64,000 nucleotides of DNA from Tricholoma matsutake (GCA_026075535.2 AP026538.1:10044001-10108000), one strand, 5' to 3'. Shown: positions 10,197-22,001, counted from the stretch's first letter. Notes: generated by a model not told the origin, from the sequence alone. Numbers and translations are program-made.

Positions 10197-11190
10197 TTAC
10201 TTTGTTCTGCCTCGTTTGACCTCCTCTCTGTCCTCGGATGTTCCCACTCTCTTCTTCGGGTTTGGCTGAGGGGTGGTACTTCTTGAAGGCCAGGTGGGTG
10301 ACAAATTGCCAGGGGACCGGCGTAATTGTGGAGGAGGAGAGGAATGTGATGCCAGCAGTGAAGGAGGGGTGGGTGGTATGAACACATTGCTGGTGGATAC
10401 CATTACTGGTTCCACAGGGCCAGCATTGGGGATTGAGGTGGGTTGAAGGAGGGGAGGAAGGGGCGCATCCACAGAGGTCATACATTGAACTGATTCCTGA
10501 TAATCTTGTGGTGTGGCAGGGATGACCTTGATTTGAGGACCATGTCCTTCTTCCTCAAGCCCAGTGGGAGCAGGGGCGGGAGTGGGAGCAGCATGTGGGG
10601 CGGCAGGTGGAAGTGCAGGAGCGGGTGGGGGTGCAGGAATGGCAGGTGGGGGTGTGGGAGCAGCAGGTGGGGGTGTGGGAGCGGCAGGTGGGGGTGCAGC
10701 AGGTGGAAGTGTGGAAATGGGGGTGGGAGCAGCAGGTGGCAGTGCAGGAGCAGCAGGTGGGGCAGCAGGTAGAAGTGTGGGAATGGGGGTGGGAGCCAGA
10801 GCGGGAGCAACCTCACCTCTGTCTTCCTCAGGCCAAGCCACCTCATGTCTATCTTCCTCACTACCAGCATCAGCAGCAGCAGCCCTGTGCCAGTGATCCT
10901 CCCAAACAGTGGCTCCAGCATCCTGCTCATCTTTGTTGACCTCTATACCATACCTTTGCCTATAGCTTGGACCCTCTCCAAGATAGTGCAGCTCACCTGC
11001 ACCATTCTACAACACAAGGGGTTGTGGGCGGAACCCCATGTACTCTTCCATCTCATCCACCCTCCTGCTCAAGCTGGCCATATTCTCCCATATGTTGGCC
11101 ATTGCTCTGGGGAAGTTCTGAAGGAGCCAATCACCCTGATTGTACAGATGATGCTCCAGTTCTTGTATAGTATTTGACCGTTCAGTTGTA
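10197..11190 (-). CDS. Proline/alanine-rich hypothetical protein with an N-terminal coiled segment
   Basis: The family is unknown. On the minus strand a frame from about 11170 gives FPRAMANIWENMASLSRRVD and EMEEYMGFRPQPLVL, a heptad-like helical segment. It then has one stop (near 11010), an acidic stretch with SEEDRHEVAWPEEDRGEVAP, then a long array of (L/A)PPAAP(T)P units (10800-10590). It ends in a basic tail with RSTTPQPNPKKRVGTSEDRE and KRGRTK that resembles a nuclear localisation signal. The PPAAP array is encoded by an imperfect 15-18-bp minisatellite, and the G-rich plus-strand frames over it are shadows. The 5' end is not defined, and the single stop suggests either an intron or decay. 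Confidence 0.4.
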
Positions 11191-11417
11191 CACTAAAACA
11201 GAAATAGCTCTGGTGAAGCTGAACAGAGTATTTCTAAATAAATTTGTTGTTACCACTATGTACCTAGACATCGAAACTTATCATGCATTAAGTCTGGGGG
11301 CATGTTGGAGACGGTATGGCGGCGTGAGAGGACTTGGACTGTATGGGTACCTAATTTGACCAAAACGAGTCACTTGTACACAAGTGTGACTATGTGTGAC
11401 ACGATTAGATAACAGCC
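11191..11417. other. Intergenic stretch between the proline-rich gene and the pogo-like element
   Basis: No gene is seen. A short inverted repeat lies at 11370-11392 (CACTTGTACACAAGTG), but no matching copy was found on the far side of the transposase, so the ends of the pogo-like element remain undefined. Confidence 0.4.
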
Positions 11418-13657
11418 TCATTCCTCATCGTTGCTTGAATTCTCGAAGTCAAATGACTCTCCATCCGACTCTTCTATCATGTCCGCACCTGGTTTCATCA
11501 TCTTCGGCTTTGGAAGAGCTTTTTCCTGCTTGAATTTGGGGTCATTCTTCTTTGGCCTTGGATTTGCTTGTGTCCAATCCTTTATCTTCCTCCCACTCGC
11601 TTTCACCTCTGCTTTCCTTGTCTCCCATTCTTCTACTGCAGCCTTCCACTTCACCTCAAGATCTTGGTTTTGCATCTTCCTCTCAGCTTCAAGTGTTTTC
11701 CAATTTTCTACCTTGGCAACCAAGTCTAGTTTTTTCTGCTTTCGTGCTTTATGCTCCTGTTCTGCTGCCTCTGCCACTGCCTCCTGCTGTTTCACCCTGT
11801 TAAAGAAAGCACTTCCTGTCAGAAGAGGTGGCAAATTCTCATCTAGTTTCTTTCCCTTTCCACCATTCTTGGAATCCTTTGTTTCTTTCGCTCCAAGTTG
11901 TCATTGAATGTGGCCGCAGTACATGCATTGCAGCACCATCATTGCTTGCAACTGGAGTACTTGACCTTCATCATGTCAAGTTGTGCATTGGCCACCTCTA
12001 GCACTTGTGTAAGTCGGGTGGGTTGTGCCATGGTTGCAGCAGCTTTTGCACAATGTTTAACTGGCAAAATTTTGAATGTCGGCATATCTGGAGGTTGTGA
12101 AGATGATCCTATGGGAGATTCCGATGTCAGGTAACCAACATCAGTCAATGCGAGGAGGGGAAGGGCTGTTCGGACAGGTTGAGAAGGTGAGATAACCATT
12201 GCTGATGACTCGGTCTCCTGCATATGCTGCGTGTTGATACCTGGCTGAACAGCATTGACAAGCAAATCTGAAACAATGCGTATGGGTGTGGAGGGGATTA
12301 CAGGTGTGAAAGCCTTGTATGATGTATCATGGCTCAGTGCCATCATTTGTGGAGTGACAACATTGCAGTTGAAGTGGACAATGCCAACCTTACAGAATGC
12401 CGTTTGATAAAATTGGGTGTGAGGACTTCGAGGTGAGCTTCTCCATAAACTTTCAGAAAATTCTCCTTCATGATTGCCTTGCCCATCTCTCAAAGGTGTT
12501 TATCCTGCTTCTTGCCAAACACCAGCTTAAGTGGAGCAAAGCAAACAATGTCAAGGCACTGGTAGACATGTGTTCCATGGGGTGGGTAACCAGGGACAAC
12601 AATATTATTGTTATGGCAGTATTTGAGAAACTTGCAGGTCAGGTGTGAATCATGTCCATCAGCATACAGAGCTCAAGTGCGACCTTTAGCAATGGCTCGA
12701 GTCTGTGAATCAAAATGTTTGGCATACTGGAGGCCAATGACGCAATTGGTCCAACCTTTCTTTGAGTAACTGAGACTGATATAATATTAGTGGGTATTTG
12801 TTGGTTCTACAAGCAGTCATCACTTACGATGCTTTTGCAGGATTGTCCTGTAGCCATTTGATAAGATATCCTTTACCCTTGAAGATGACAGCTGGTGGTA
12901 AGGCAGTTCCATTTGCCCCAATCGTCATGAGAACTGTTATATTTTCCTGAGTCCCTTTTTGTTGCTGGTACTGGACCTTTTTCCCCTTTCCTCCAATGAC
13001 TCTTTCGAAGCCCTCATTCCCATTTGGTTGGAATCCGACCTCGTCAAATGCAAAGGTACATTCATCAGCAAGTGGCTGCCCCTGGTCGCCTCTCAGCTGG
13101 ACCTTCTCAATGACATCAAAGTATTGTGTATTCGCATGCTCATTAACAGCCTGACCATGTGCAGTATCAAGAGCTCGGGTGGTATATATGTGAAGGCGAT
13201 CGGAATGCTTCTCGACAAATCGATGTGTCCACTGAACCCCCACACCTGTGTCGGGAAACCTGGAACCCAGTCGCGCTCGTAGAATCTCATCCACATGCTC
13301 CTTTAGTTGTTGGTGGCTGAAACTGTGGCCCCAATTTGCCACCTCTATCGCATATTCAACCACTTCATTTGCCTCCTCCTTTGTCAGCCAACCTTTTGCA
13401 GCATTTGCCTCGGATCTCATTTGTCCACTGTTTGCCAAGTTACGAAGTGTATTATGATTGAGGGAGATTCTCTTGCCTTTCTCCAGGTAGTATGCCTTCT
13501 CAAGGTCCCGACAGATTGTGTGAAGGCCTGCTTTCTTTCCTGGTCCTGGTTTGGCCTGTTCTTCCTGGTAATGAAGCACTGCATGGGCCATAAGACAGTC
13601 CTGTTCTTCCCTTTGGAGCTGAGTCTTTTTGGTAGCAGACAAGGCTTTGCGGGCCAT
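11418..13657 (-). pseudogene. Pogo-like (Tc1/mariner) transposase, DDE-1 type with CENP-B-like HTH
   Basis: It starts MARKALSATKKTQLQREEQD and includes a CENP-B-type helix-turn-helix region (ISLNHNTLRNLANSGQMRSE, then WLTKEEANEVVEYAIE and WTHRFVEKHSDRLHIY). A DDE core follows: CTFAFDEVGFQPNG (first D), after an intron region near 12780-12823 a strand with ADGHDSHLTCKFL (second D) and PPHGTHVYQCLDIV (third D). The C-terminal part has KVGIVHFNCNVVTPQMM, then a basic coiled-coil tail (11834-11418) ending in acidic residues. These are the usual parts of basidiomycete pogo-like transposases, which excise and insert DNA at TA. An in-frame stop near 12675 and a shift near 11900 indicate a dead or mis-spliced copy. 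No TIR pair was identified. Confidence 0.85.
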
Positions 13658-13789
13658 TCCAGAGAAACCTTACGGAGTATAATGAAGGCACTGAAGTTGT
13701 CGATGTCATTATTCACTCCCACTAATGTGTGTGTGACAAGTGTGACATGGCCCTCCCCCTCCAAACTGAATTTGCCTTCTCAATGCCAA

Positions 13790-14147
13790 ATACTCCACTT
13801 ATTGCCCTGAACTCTTTTGCAGAACCAGACTTACAACACATACACATGATTTAGAGTAGTCAAGATCACCAGATATAATGTATAATGGGTGTTGTAGCCA
13901 ATATTCAATTTGGTGATCAGGGTCAGAATTTGATGAACCAAGCTTAGCAAACCAGGAACATCCAAAGATAGGTAGATGATGGCTGTTCATGGTGCATATG
14001 GCATATGCAAAGGTAGAACAACACAGTTTACCAAGTATGCATTATGTATTTCCAAGCAAAATAGATCTGTACAAGTGAACCATAGTGTACAAGTGACCGG
14101 TCAAATACTGTATACGGTTGTTGAAGTCACGGAGCTCCCCAGCAGTA

Positions 14148-14178
<31 letters not shown>

Positions 14179-14700
14179 AGGGTGAGGGAGAGGGCAAGGG
14201 TGGGCATTCGTGCGCAATGTCAACCATCTCAACATCAGAGGAATATGTTGCTGTGGTCAATGTTCAGTGGTCATTTGTATGGTGATGCATAGTACTTACC
14301 CTTCAATTTTCCTTTTTCTTCCCTTGTGAACCTCTGCAAGGATCCAGCCTTCTTCACCTTTCTTCTGGCTGTACCCTTTCCTTTCTCTGGCTTGTCCCCT
14401 CCATGACCATCTTTCATTTTTTCGCACTTGACTTTGCCCTTCCCACATTCAAGACATGCACCCTTCCTGTCGACCTGTTTGTGACATTGTCATCCAAGCC
14501 AGAAGCATCGTATGCAGGGAGTGGGCCTTACTACCCCACACACCAGTTGTCGCCATTGTCCCCTTTGCTCCTTTCACTCAACAATCCATCTCCATTGTTT
14601 TCCATCCCCTCTGATTCCCCATCATTTTCTAAATCCTCACCAGAGCTCCCACTGCTGCTCTGAAGTTGCCTGGTCCTGCCACTCCCACTTGGTCTTGCTG
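13790..14700 (-). pseudogene. Hypothetical gene remnant with a cysteine motif and Pro-Ala-Pro repeats
   Basis: Minus-strand pieces give KGACLECGKGKVKCEKMKDG then GDKPEKGKGTARRKVKKAGS (14500-14330). This is a C-x2-C...C motif and a basic tract common to a large hypothetical protein family of Agaricomycetes. Further pieces are a PSPSPSPAPAPAPAPVTAGE segment with NNRIQYLTGHLYTMVHL (14260-14050) and a short frame at 13990-13800. I do not know the function. Introns are probable between pieces and several stops are present. The upstream part is cut by the Gypsy remnant that begins near 14830. Confidence 0.35.
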
Positions 14701-14829
14701 GAGTGGTTGGGCTGGGTGGTGCCGATGGGCGCGCATCTGGGCATCAATGTTTGGGCTGGCATGACCTGGATCCTGATGGCTCCACTGGCACCTGTGGTTT
14801 CCTTTGCCTGCTCTCCCCCCAAACTCCCA

Positions 14830-16195
14830 CTCCAGTTAGCCCTGAGGGAATACATTGGGAAAATCTGCCACATTTATCTAGACGACATTGTGGTCTGGTC
14901 ACATTCAATTGAAGAACATCACCCCAATGTCCATCTCATTCTAAATGCACTTCGGGAAGCCAAACTGTACTGTAACCCAAAGAAAACTCACTTGTACTGC
15001 TCGTCAATTGATTTCCTGGGACACCATATCTCTGCAGCAGGCATTGAACCTGACAACAGTAAGGTGGAAAAGATTCTAAATTGGCCATGCCCATGAAGTG
15101 CAACTGATGTACGCCGCTTTTTGGGACTTGTGCGTTACCTTGCAGCTTTCCTTCTGAATCTTGCCACACACACATCCATTCTGACCCAACCGACAATGGC
15201 GGAAGCAACATATGCTTTTCCTAGCTGGGATCCACACCATCAGTTTGCTTTCAAAGCAATCAAAGCAATTGTGGTCAGCTATGACTGCCTGATGACAATT
15301 GACCCCTATTCACTGCCTCATGAAAACTGAACTGCCTGTTGCTGCCACGCTGACAATCTTGGCTGACCCTGAGCTAAAGCAAAGCATCATAAAGGGGTAC
15401 ACCACTGATTCCTGGTGCCAAAACTTAATCGCAGCTGCCCCTGGAATGCCCTAAGTTCAGCAGCGAGACAAGTTATGGTTTATTGCAGATCAATTGGTGA
15501 TTCCGGCTACCCCTGGCCTTAGAGAAGCACTTTTCTGCCTGTCACATGATACTCTTGGCCATTTTGGATTTGAAAAATTATACGGATCTTTGCGAGATTC
15601 TTACTACCGGCCAAATATGCGCTGTGACCATGAGCAGGCATATGTGCCTAGTTGCTCTGACTGCCAACACAAGAAATCTAGGATGTCCTTACCTGCTTGT
15701 CTGTTACATCCACTTCCCATGCCAGATGGATGAGGCGACTCAGTAGCAATGGATTTCATTGGGCTGTTGCCTGAAGACGGCGGGTTTAACTGCATTTTGA
15801 CCATGACTGACAGACTTGGCTCTGATATACAGATAATCCCAACCCAGTTCAATATTATGGCCAAACAACTCACGCAGGTGTTCTTCGACTGGTGGTACTG
15901 TGAAAATGGCCTGCCATTAAGCATTATTTCGGGTCGTGACAAGCTTTTTGTGTCAAAGTTTTGGACTGCGTTGCACAAACTCACTGGGGTTAAACTTAAG
16001 ATGTCGTTGGCATATCACCCTGTGACCTATGGTGCTAGCGAGCATTCTAACAAAACAATTAACCAGGCACTGCATTATCATGTGGCACATAACCAAACTG
16101 GATGGGTTCGTGCACTCCCCAGGGTACATTTTGACTTACTGAACACCGTAAACAAATCTACTGGGTTTTCACCATTCCAGCTAAGGATGGGATGA
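14830..16195 (+). pseudogene. Ty3/Gypsy pol remnant: RT C-terminus, shortened RNase H, integrase
   Basis: The frame starts inside the RT palm with LREYIGKICHIYLDDIVVWS (YLDD active site), then HHPNVHLILNALREAKLYC, IDFLGHHISAAGIEPD and KILNWPCP. A connection segment follows (15121-15330) and most of RNase H is deleted. Integrase follows, with a zinc region LREALFCLSHDTLGHFGFEK and CSDCQHKKSRM, then a core VAMDFIGLLPEDGGFNCILT, then WYCENGLPLSIISGRDKLFV and a YHPVTYGASEHSNKT segment. It stops at FQLRMG followed by TGA where the family has Arg (CGA). The N-terminal gag, protease and RT fingers are absent and the C-terminal chromodomain is lost. It is the same lineage as the 20385-32560 and 37085-42780 elements. 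Confidence 0.9.
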
Positions 16196-17400
16196 AGCCC
16201 TTGTGTTAAGTTCTGAATCGGGAAAGGGAGACATTGGATTTCCAGTCAGACCTGGACGGTTGAATTTGACAGAGTCAGACAGGAGCGGGATCCCAAAGGA
16301 ATTCTGAGGTGAGAGTTGTTCGGACAGGAAGGACTTGGCTTCAGCTTATAAGAAGCTGTGCCCTTCTCCTCATCAAATGTCCTAATCTCAGATAAGGTCA
16401 GAGGAGAGGATCAGAGGTCCAGAGGTTTTCTGGAGAGGACAAGTAAGGGTTTGAGGAAGACTTAAGAGAGATGAAAAGGGAGCAAAGATAGAGTTGGATT
16501 AATTCAGTGACTTTGTTGATTTACAAACTGGCGATACAGAATGAAAGTAGCTAGCTTAAATACTAAGGTCGGAGTTTCCAAGGCTGTGGTAATATGAAAA
16601 CTGGCTTCCGAGGCAAATCCTGAAACCATTTCACCTAATTGGAAATGAGGGAATTTCACCTCTAGGCAGTGCTGCTGATAGGAGGTGGGCTGTGATGCAA
16701 TGCAGCTGGGAAGGGGGCAGAAAATGATCAGAAATCCAGTCAAGAGAATCAGTCTTGACAGTATTTCCCCCTTAGTGCTGAGCCTATGAGGCACATGAAG
16801 GTTTGAATCCAAATCTGGTATGTTGATTTTGAGGTTGATGGGTCCTAGGTTTTTTTTCAATGACCACCAGGCCCCCTCACTCCCTTCGACAAAGATGTCC
16901 ACCGTCCCCTCATACACAGAAAATATAGCGGCCATCAAGGCCCAGCAGGAGTGATTGATGGAGGAGCTCCAGTTGGAATAAGAGGCCAGGGAAGCTGAGG
17001 AGCACCGAGCAGCAGAGGAGGCTGCCAAAGTGGAGGCGGCTAGGGTGGAGGCCGAGAAAAAGGCTGCAGAGGAGGCACAGAAGAAGACCGCTGCCACCAA
17101 GAGGGTGGAAAAGAAGTGGAAAGCCAGAGAAATGGAGCCTGAAAGTGGATGAAGAAAGAGTTGTGGGAGCTCTGGGAGCTCCAGGTTATAAGCGAGGGTG
17201 TGATGGGTATTCAAGATACCATGTCCAACATCCAAGGAGCATTGGATCTGGAGTGGAGGTTGGAGTCTGAGGAGGAAGATGGGGAAGAGGAGGACGAAGA
17301 AGCAGGGGGTGAGGGACTGGGGAGGAGTAGGGATTGGGTGGGGATCTGGAGTTATTTTAAAATTTCTAATAATAATTTTTTGATTGGATGAGGATCTCGT
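16196..17400 (+). pseudogene. LTR-like leader and coiled-coil, gag-like fragment
   Basis: From 16204 the sequence begins TGTTAAGTTCTGAATCGGG and contains CTTATAAGAAGC (TATA-like) near 16345, which resembles the start of an LTR. From 16880 the plus strand encodes TKMSTVPSYTENIAAIKAQQ, then an Ala/Glu-rich coiled coil with AEEHRAAEEAAKVEAARVEA and KKAAEEAQKKTAATKRVEKK. This is followed by a helical segment (17149-17290) and an Asp/Glu-rich run. Such coiled-coil proteins occur as gag of some basidiomycete LTR elements, but without a zinc knuckle or pol next to it the call is tentative. A 373-codon open frame on the minus strand over the same region is an antisense shadow. Confidence 0.35.
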
Positions 17401-17544
17401 TTTGAAATGAAGGGCATTAAGTGGAAAGAGGTCCGGATTTTCCTGGGTAATGAGTGTGAAAGTCTGTAATGAGTTCCTGGGCGTGATCAAGTTCTGTAGC
17501 TGGAAGCCAGGAGGTTTCTTTGTCGGTTCCCACATAGGTAAGCT

Positions 17545-18260
17545 ACATTGTATTGAATGATACGACCTATTGAACACATACATTGTATCAAATGATATGG
17601 GTTCAATGGATGCTGTCGAACTCACTATATAAAGTCACTATAATATATTAACCAATGACTACATTGTACACTGATTATTATACCTTACAATAGACATGCA
17701 TTAGGAATGTAATACAGACATTAGTAATGTTTGAAATGCAATGGGCACAGACACAGCCACGGACATGGGGATGGACAATATTAACCTATGAATACTATTG
17801 ACTGTACATTGTATTATCTGTTTTGATGGATGCCGTCAAACTCACTATATATTTGTACATACTCTATTAATTAACCAATGACTACATTACTACTTTACTT
17901 GCTGTACCATACAGATAGACGTGCATTAAGAACATAGTACAGACATTAGTAATGTTTGAATATGCAATTGCAGGGAAGGGGATGGGAGCGGGGATGGGGA
18001 CTATTGACTGTACACATTGTATTATCTGTTTCAATGGATGCCGTCAAACTCACTATATATTTGTACATACTCTATTAATTAACCAATGACTACATTACTA
18101 CTTTACTTGCTGTACCGTACAGATAGACGTGCATTAAGAACATAGTACAGACATTAGTAATGTTTGAAATGCAATTGCAGGGAAGGGGACGGGGATGGGG
18201 ATGGGACTGGGGAAGCGGCACTGACATTGGAGCTTGACAGGACCACAAAAACAATGCTAT
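17545..18260. repeat. Tandem repeat of about 205-225 bp units, roughly 3.3 copies
   Basis: The units contain AGACATGCATTA, ACAGACATTAGTAATGTTTG, a G-rich stretch, TCACTATATATTTGTACATA and TTAATTAACCAATGACTAC. Unit starts lie near 17690, 17915 and 18122, with a partial unit before them. It is the same family as 3425-3790 and ends with the same GCTTGACAGGACCACAAAAAC tail. Confidence 0.85.
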
Positions 18261-18349
18261 TACTACAATGATGTGCATTAAGAACAGAATACAGACAAAA
18301 GCTACATAGATGTATATATAATGAGTAAGGTATTGATTATACTTCCACA

Positions 18350-19201
18350 TCACCAGGAATTGGCAGGGGGATCAGCCATAGCGTCTGAGTGGGATGACAG
18401 CATAATTTCGGAGAACCTCCTTTCAAATGATTTCAACTGATTTTCAATCCTTTCCTTCAAAATGGCATATGTTTTCAATGTTATATCTTGTTGTTTGAGC
18501 TTCTCCATCTCGGCCATGTACAGATGATGACTGGCATCCTTGTACAATGTGCCAAGCTGATCTTGAAGGCCCTTCACTTCAGCATGGCAGCTCAACAACT
18601 CCCTGTCTGTCAAGTCCTGCAACAGGATGAACTAATGTAGAAACACAAATGAGGATGACACTTACTGGATCGGCAGGTAGGGTGAGCTGGTTGCAGGCCA
18701 CCAGGTAGTATGGTGGTGCAGTCATGTTGCCAGACTGCAAATTGATCATAATGTCAGTTGGGATAGACAAGACATGGGAGTGGATAGAGAAATGGGAGTT
18801 GCCAGGATATGGGAGCAGCCAGGACACAGCAGTGGCCAGAGATATGGCAGCAGCCCTTAACTTCAACCTGATTTGAAATAAATGAAGCTTACCCCTCCAT
18901 CTGCATTATGGACATCAAGTTCCAACTTCTGGCAATAGGCATTCATCGCCTGATGAGTGGCAGGAATCATAAAGTGGGGCACTAAATAGTGGTGGCCATT
19001 GTCGGCTCGGATAGGAATGTAGCCATCTAGAACATTGCCTTGCATTTGCTGCTGGTCACTCATTGTGGATGGATCAATGTAACAGAAGTTATAATGTGCA
19101 TCTAATCTAGTGATCAGATATTGATCGGATGTTATTTGTTTGGCCTTGATGAACACACGTGATGGTTGATTTTCATCGTTCCAACTTTCATTGACTTTCA
19201 A
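18350..19201 (-). CDS. Hypothetical protein, C-terminal part, family copy 1
   Basis: I recognise no domain. The exon at 19201 to about 18885 gives QYLITRLDAHYNFCYIDPST, SDQQQMQGNVLDGYIPIRAD, HHYLVPHFMIPATHQAMNAY and CQKLELDVHNADGG. A second exon holds PPYYLVACNQLTLPADP. After a short intron ending CTGCAACAG-type (near 18617-18667) the last exon gives LTDRELLSCHAEVKGLQDQL, LGTLYKDASHHLYMAEMEKL and a coiled-coil end. A second, 5'-truncated copy with the same intron position lies at 32935-33333 on the plus strand, so this is a repeated gene or TE-borne protein. The 5' end here is cut at about 19205 by the 1.2-kb repeat. The last helix suggests an oligomerising protein; nothing more can be said. 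Confidence 0.5.
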
Positions 19202-19216
19202 ACCCCATCACACCCA

Positions 19217-20384
19217 TTGATAGGTCCACCTTGTTGTTCAAGCTCAGAAAACATATCAACAATCATTGTCAAAGCTCTACGAACCCATACAAACCCCTCC
19301 GAACCTCTACAAACCTCTACAAACCTCTACAAAGTCACGAGAATGCTTCAAAATTCTTTGTGACACCTTGAAATTCTTTGTATGCCTTTGGCCGCCATAA
19401 TACAATTCCCCCAACCTTCATACAGCTCAGGATATACACTTGGAACATTGTCGATGGGTTTCGAACCAGTTTTGAGCAATATCGCAGCGATATCGGCCTT
19501 CGAACAAGTCCGATATTTCCTTGACTGACTTCGAAAAATATCGAACCTCGAAAAACATCTTTGGACACAGTATTTCCTATTTGAACAATCTTCGGACGCA
19601 TGCTGGACACATGGGACACTATCTCGAGTATCTCGACCACATTTTGACCCCATGTGCACGCATACAATCCACTCGAAGCAGTTTCCGATGTTTTATTCAA
19701 TTTATAACAAGGACAGTCCACTTTTAGCTATTCTTTCTTATTATTTTTTCATCATGTGTTATATTCACCCTTTCTAGTCTCGCTTTATTGCTCTGATATA
19801 CTTCTATTATCTTTGCCTCGAGTTTTCCACATGTTTGCCTCATGTTCTCTAGCCTTTTTAGGTAATTTTATATACAAAGATGTACTAGATACAAAGAAAA
19901 ATAAGAAAGTTGTCATCTTCCTCCCAGATCACAGTGATTTGAGAGTTCAGTTTAGTCTTATTCAGTCCGAAGTTTGGTGTTTTATGCTAAACATCCTCAA
20001 AATTCCTTGAAATTCCTTGCATTATGCTATTTTCACTCTTGTTTCCCTTGATTTGCCTTTGCTTTGCTTCTACTACTCATCTAGTCCCCCGATCTTGCGT
20101 CCAAACATATTTGTGCACTCGAAATTCCTCGAAACTTCTTCGAAAAAACCTCGAAAAATATCGCAACACCTCGAAAAATATTGCAACATCTCGAAAAATC
20201 ATCGCAGCATCTCGAAAACCATCGCAACGTCTCGAAAAATATTGCAACTCCTCAAAAATCCACAAAAGTCCTCGAAACACATTCTTTTAGCTTCGAACTG
20301 CTTCAACAAGCAGTTGTTTTATGACTATTTGACAGTTGGACTGACAGGTGACATCTAAAGGGCCTCGCATCCTTCCTCTGACTT
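19217..20384. repeat. 1.2-kb interspersed repeat, copy 2
   Basis: It begins TTGATAGGTCCACCTTGTTG and ends CATCCTTCCTCTGACTT. It is collinear with 8514-9759, with small indels and many C/T and G/A differences at CpG. Its right end is joined exactly to the truncated RT of a minus-strand Gypsy element. No matching TSD is visible here (CCATT against GTGGG). Confidence 0.65.
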
Positions 20385-20851
20385 GTGGGATGCATACAAG
20401 TTTGGAAGAAACTGTTGGTCATGTCAATAGTTGCCCAGATTTTGCCTTTCACACAGTCATTTAAGATGCTTTCAACCCATGGTAATGGATGTGAGTCAAT
20501 TACCATGTTAGCATTTAGCTGTCAGAAATCGTTCACCCAGCATGGCAAGACAGAAGCATCTGCTTTGGGAATTATAAACGTGGGTGATGCCCAAGATGAA
20601 GAGGATGGCTGAATACATCCGGCATCCAGATACTTCTGTAGCAGCAAGCCCCATGCTTCTTGGAATTTCTGAGGACATTGATATGTCCGCATTTTGATCA
20701 CTTGATCAGCATTTTTCAGATGGATATGTGCTTGTACATCAGTGGGCAAGGCTGTTGTGTGAGGAATTGGCTTGAAAAGATTGTAAAATTCCACTTTTGG
20801 AAAGTCCTCACAGTGCATTAGTTCAGCGACATGTTTGTTGGAGCTGCACAT
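20385..20851 (-). pseudogene. Ty3/Gypsy reverse transcriptase N-terminal part (element interrupted by the 10-kb insertion)
   Basis: The minus strand encodes the RT fingers: LQKYLDAGCIQPSSSSWASP, TFIIPKADASVLPCWVNDF, then after a TAG stop LNANMVIDSHPLPWVESILN, CVKGKIWATIDMTNSFFQT and CMHP. Reading stops at the junction with the 1.2-kb repeat, so the YxDD palm, RNase H and integrase of this element are missing here. It is collinear with protease and gag upstream on the same strand (21027-22001, then 32057-32560). Confidence 0.85.
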
Positions 20852-21026
20852 GCAATCAATGTTGGAGCTTAGGTTTTGATACAGCGTGCAGTTTCAGATT
20901 CAGCAAATTGTAATTCATTACTTTATCAGTACAAGTGCATGCAGCATGGTCAGTTACAATATTATTTACAACCAGGAACAGTAACCCCAGAGTTACAGGG
21001 GCACAAAGGTTGGGTGCAACAAGAGC

Positions 21027-21272
21027 TCATACACTTTGTGAGGTCCATTCCCCATCTCCGGCGGTCACAGTCAGCTTCACCCAGTTGGTCAAAACAGTCT
21101 TTGCAGTTATATCGGAATTCTTTACAGTGCCATCTATTGTTTCAGGTTCAGGCATGTGTCGATGGCACAGTCCCAGTCTTGTTACTAGATCTGTGTCAAT
21201 CAGTACGATGTGAGCACCATTGTCAATAAGCATTGGCTGAGACAACGCCAATGGTTCATTTGAAAGGGGCAC
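21027..21272 (-). pseudogene. Ty3/Gypsy aspartic protease
   Basis: LALSQPMLIDNGAHIVLIDT shows the aspartic protease flap-and-catalytic region, with D-N-G in place of the usual D-S/T/D-G. GLCHRHMPEPETIDGTVKN follows. It lies between the gag zinc knuckle (21478-21600) and RT (20851), as expected in a Gypsy polyprotein on the minus strand. Confidence 0.7.
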
Positions 21273-21477
21273 TCACTGAATCATCATTTTCATTGGAATC
21301 TGTACCCTTGCCCACAACAGCAGATCTTTCCAAGTGGAATTCTGCTTGTTCATTTGCCCATGAACCAATGGTGGCCACAGTGCAAGTGACCTGAGGTTGG
21401 GTGGCATTGGCCATTGTAGCTGGGGTGGGTGCTGCTGTTGTTGTGGGAAGTGGGTCCATGTGATGGTCAATCAGTCC

Positions 21478-22001
21478 TCAATAGCTAGCAGCTGCAGGGA
21501 AGCCATATGGACATTCAGTAGAATGGTGGTGAACGTAAGTGCATTGGCATTTTCTGCAACCCTCTTTGGCATCTAACTCATGTTTTTCTTCCTTGTCAAT
21601 GGAGAGAGATTGACATGGGCAGTGCTCGAGGATGCAGTGGGGGCAGTGTTTGTATTCACCATATTTGCGGCTGCTGCATTCACAGTAAACTGTGAATGGT
21701 GACATTTATTGGAGTTGTTACCCATTCTCACTATCATCACATCTGGGTTTATGTTCACGAAACAGTTCTGCTACAAACTGTCAAGTGCGCAGACAGTCAG
21801 CATGGTGGGCATCATCAAGAGCCTTTACCGCCTGGGACCAAGGGCACAGCTGCAAAATAGTATGGCATTTTTCAGCACGACATCTCTGAGTGAGCTCTGA
21901 ATCGAGGCCTGCCTCAACCTTTTGGCAGAAAGCAGCCTCATCTTGGAATGAGGCAGTGTTGATGAGGAGGGAGTTTAGAGCTTGCATATGGTTGAAATAG
22001 T
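21478..22001 (-). pseudogene. Ty3/Gypsy gag, C-terminal half with zinc knuckle
   Basis: The minus strand gives FNHMQALNSLLINTASFQDE, AAFCQKVEAGLDSELTQRCR and HTILQLCPWSQAVKALDDAH, then a knuckle-like motif GCRKCQCTYVHHHSTECPYG (C-x2-C..H...C). The frame is cut at 22001 by the end of the inserted TIR element and resumes at 32057. The join TFWDY-FNHM is in frame if one 8-bp TSD copy is removed. Confidence 0.85.

Noticed and set aside
10506..10939. Long G-rich plus-strand frames coding Gly/Trp/Val repeats
   Set aside because: They are the reverse of the Pro/Ala minisatellite of the minus-strand hypothetical gene; all frames are open because the repeat unit lacks stops.
11377..13770. Terminal inverted repeats for the pogo-like transposase (GTGTGACA-type motifs near 11395 and 13735)
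   Set aside because: Short, not in matching inverted register, and no TA duplication could be assigned.
16504..17625. 373-codon open frame on the minus strand
   Set aside because: Low-complexity Ser/Ala/Leu composition, and it lies antisense to a plus-strand Ala/Glu coiled-coil frame. It is a shadow of that composition.
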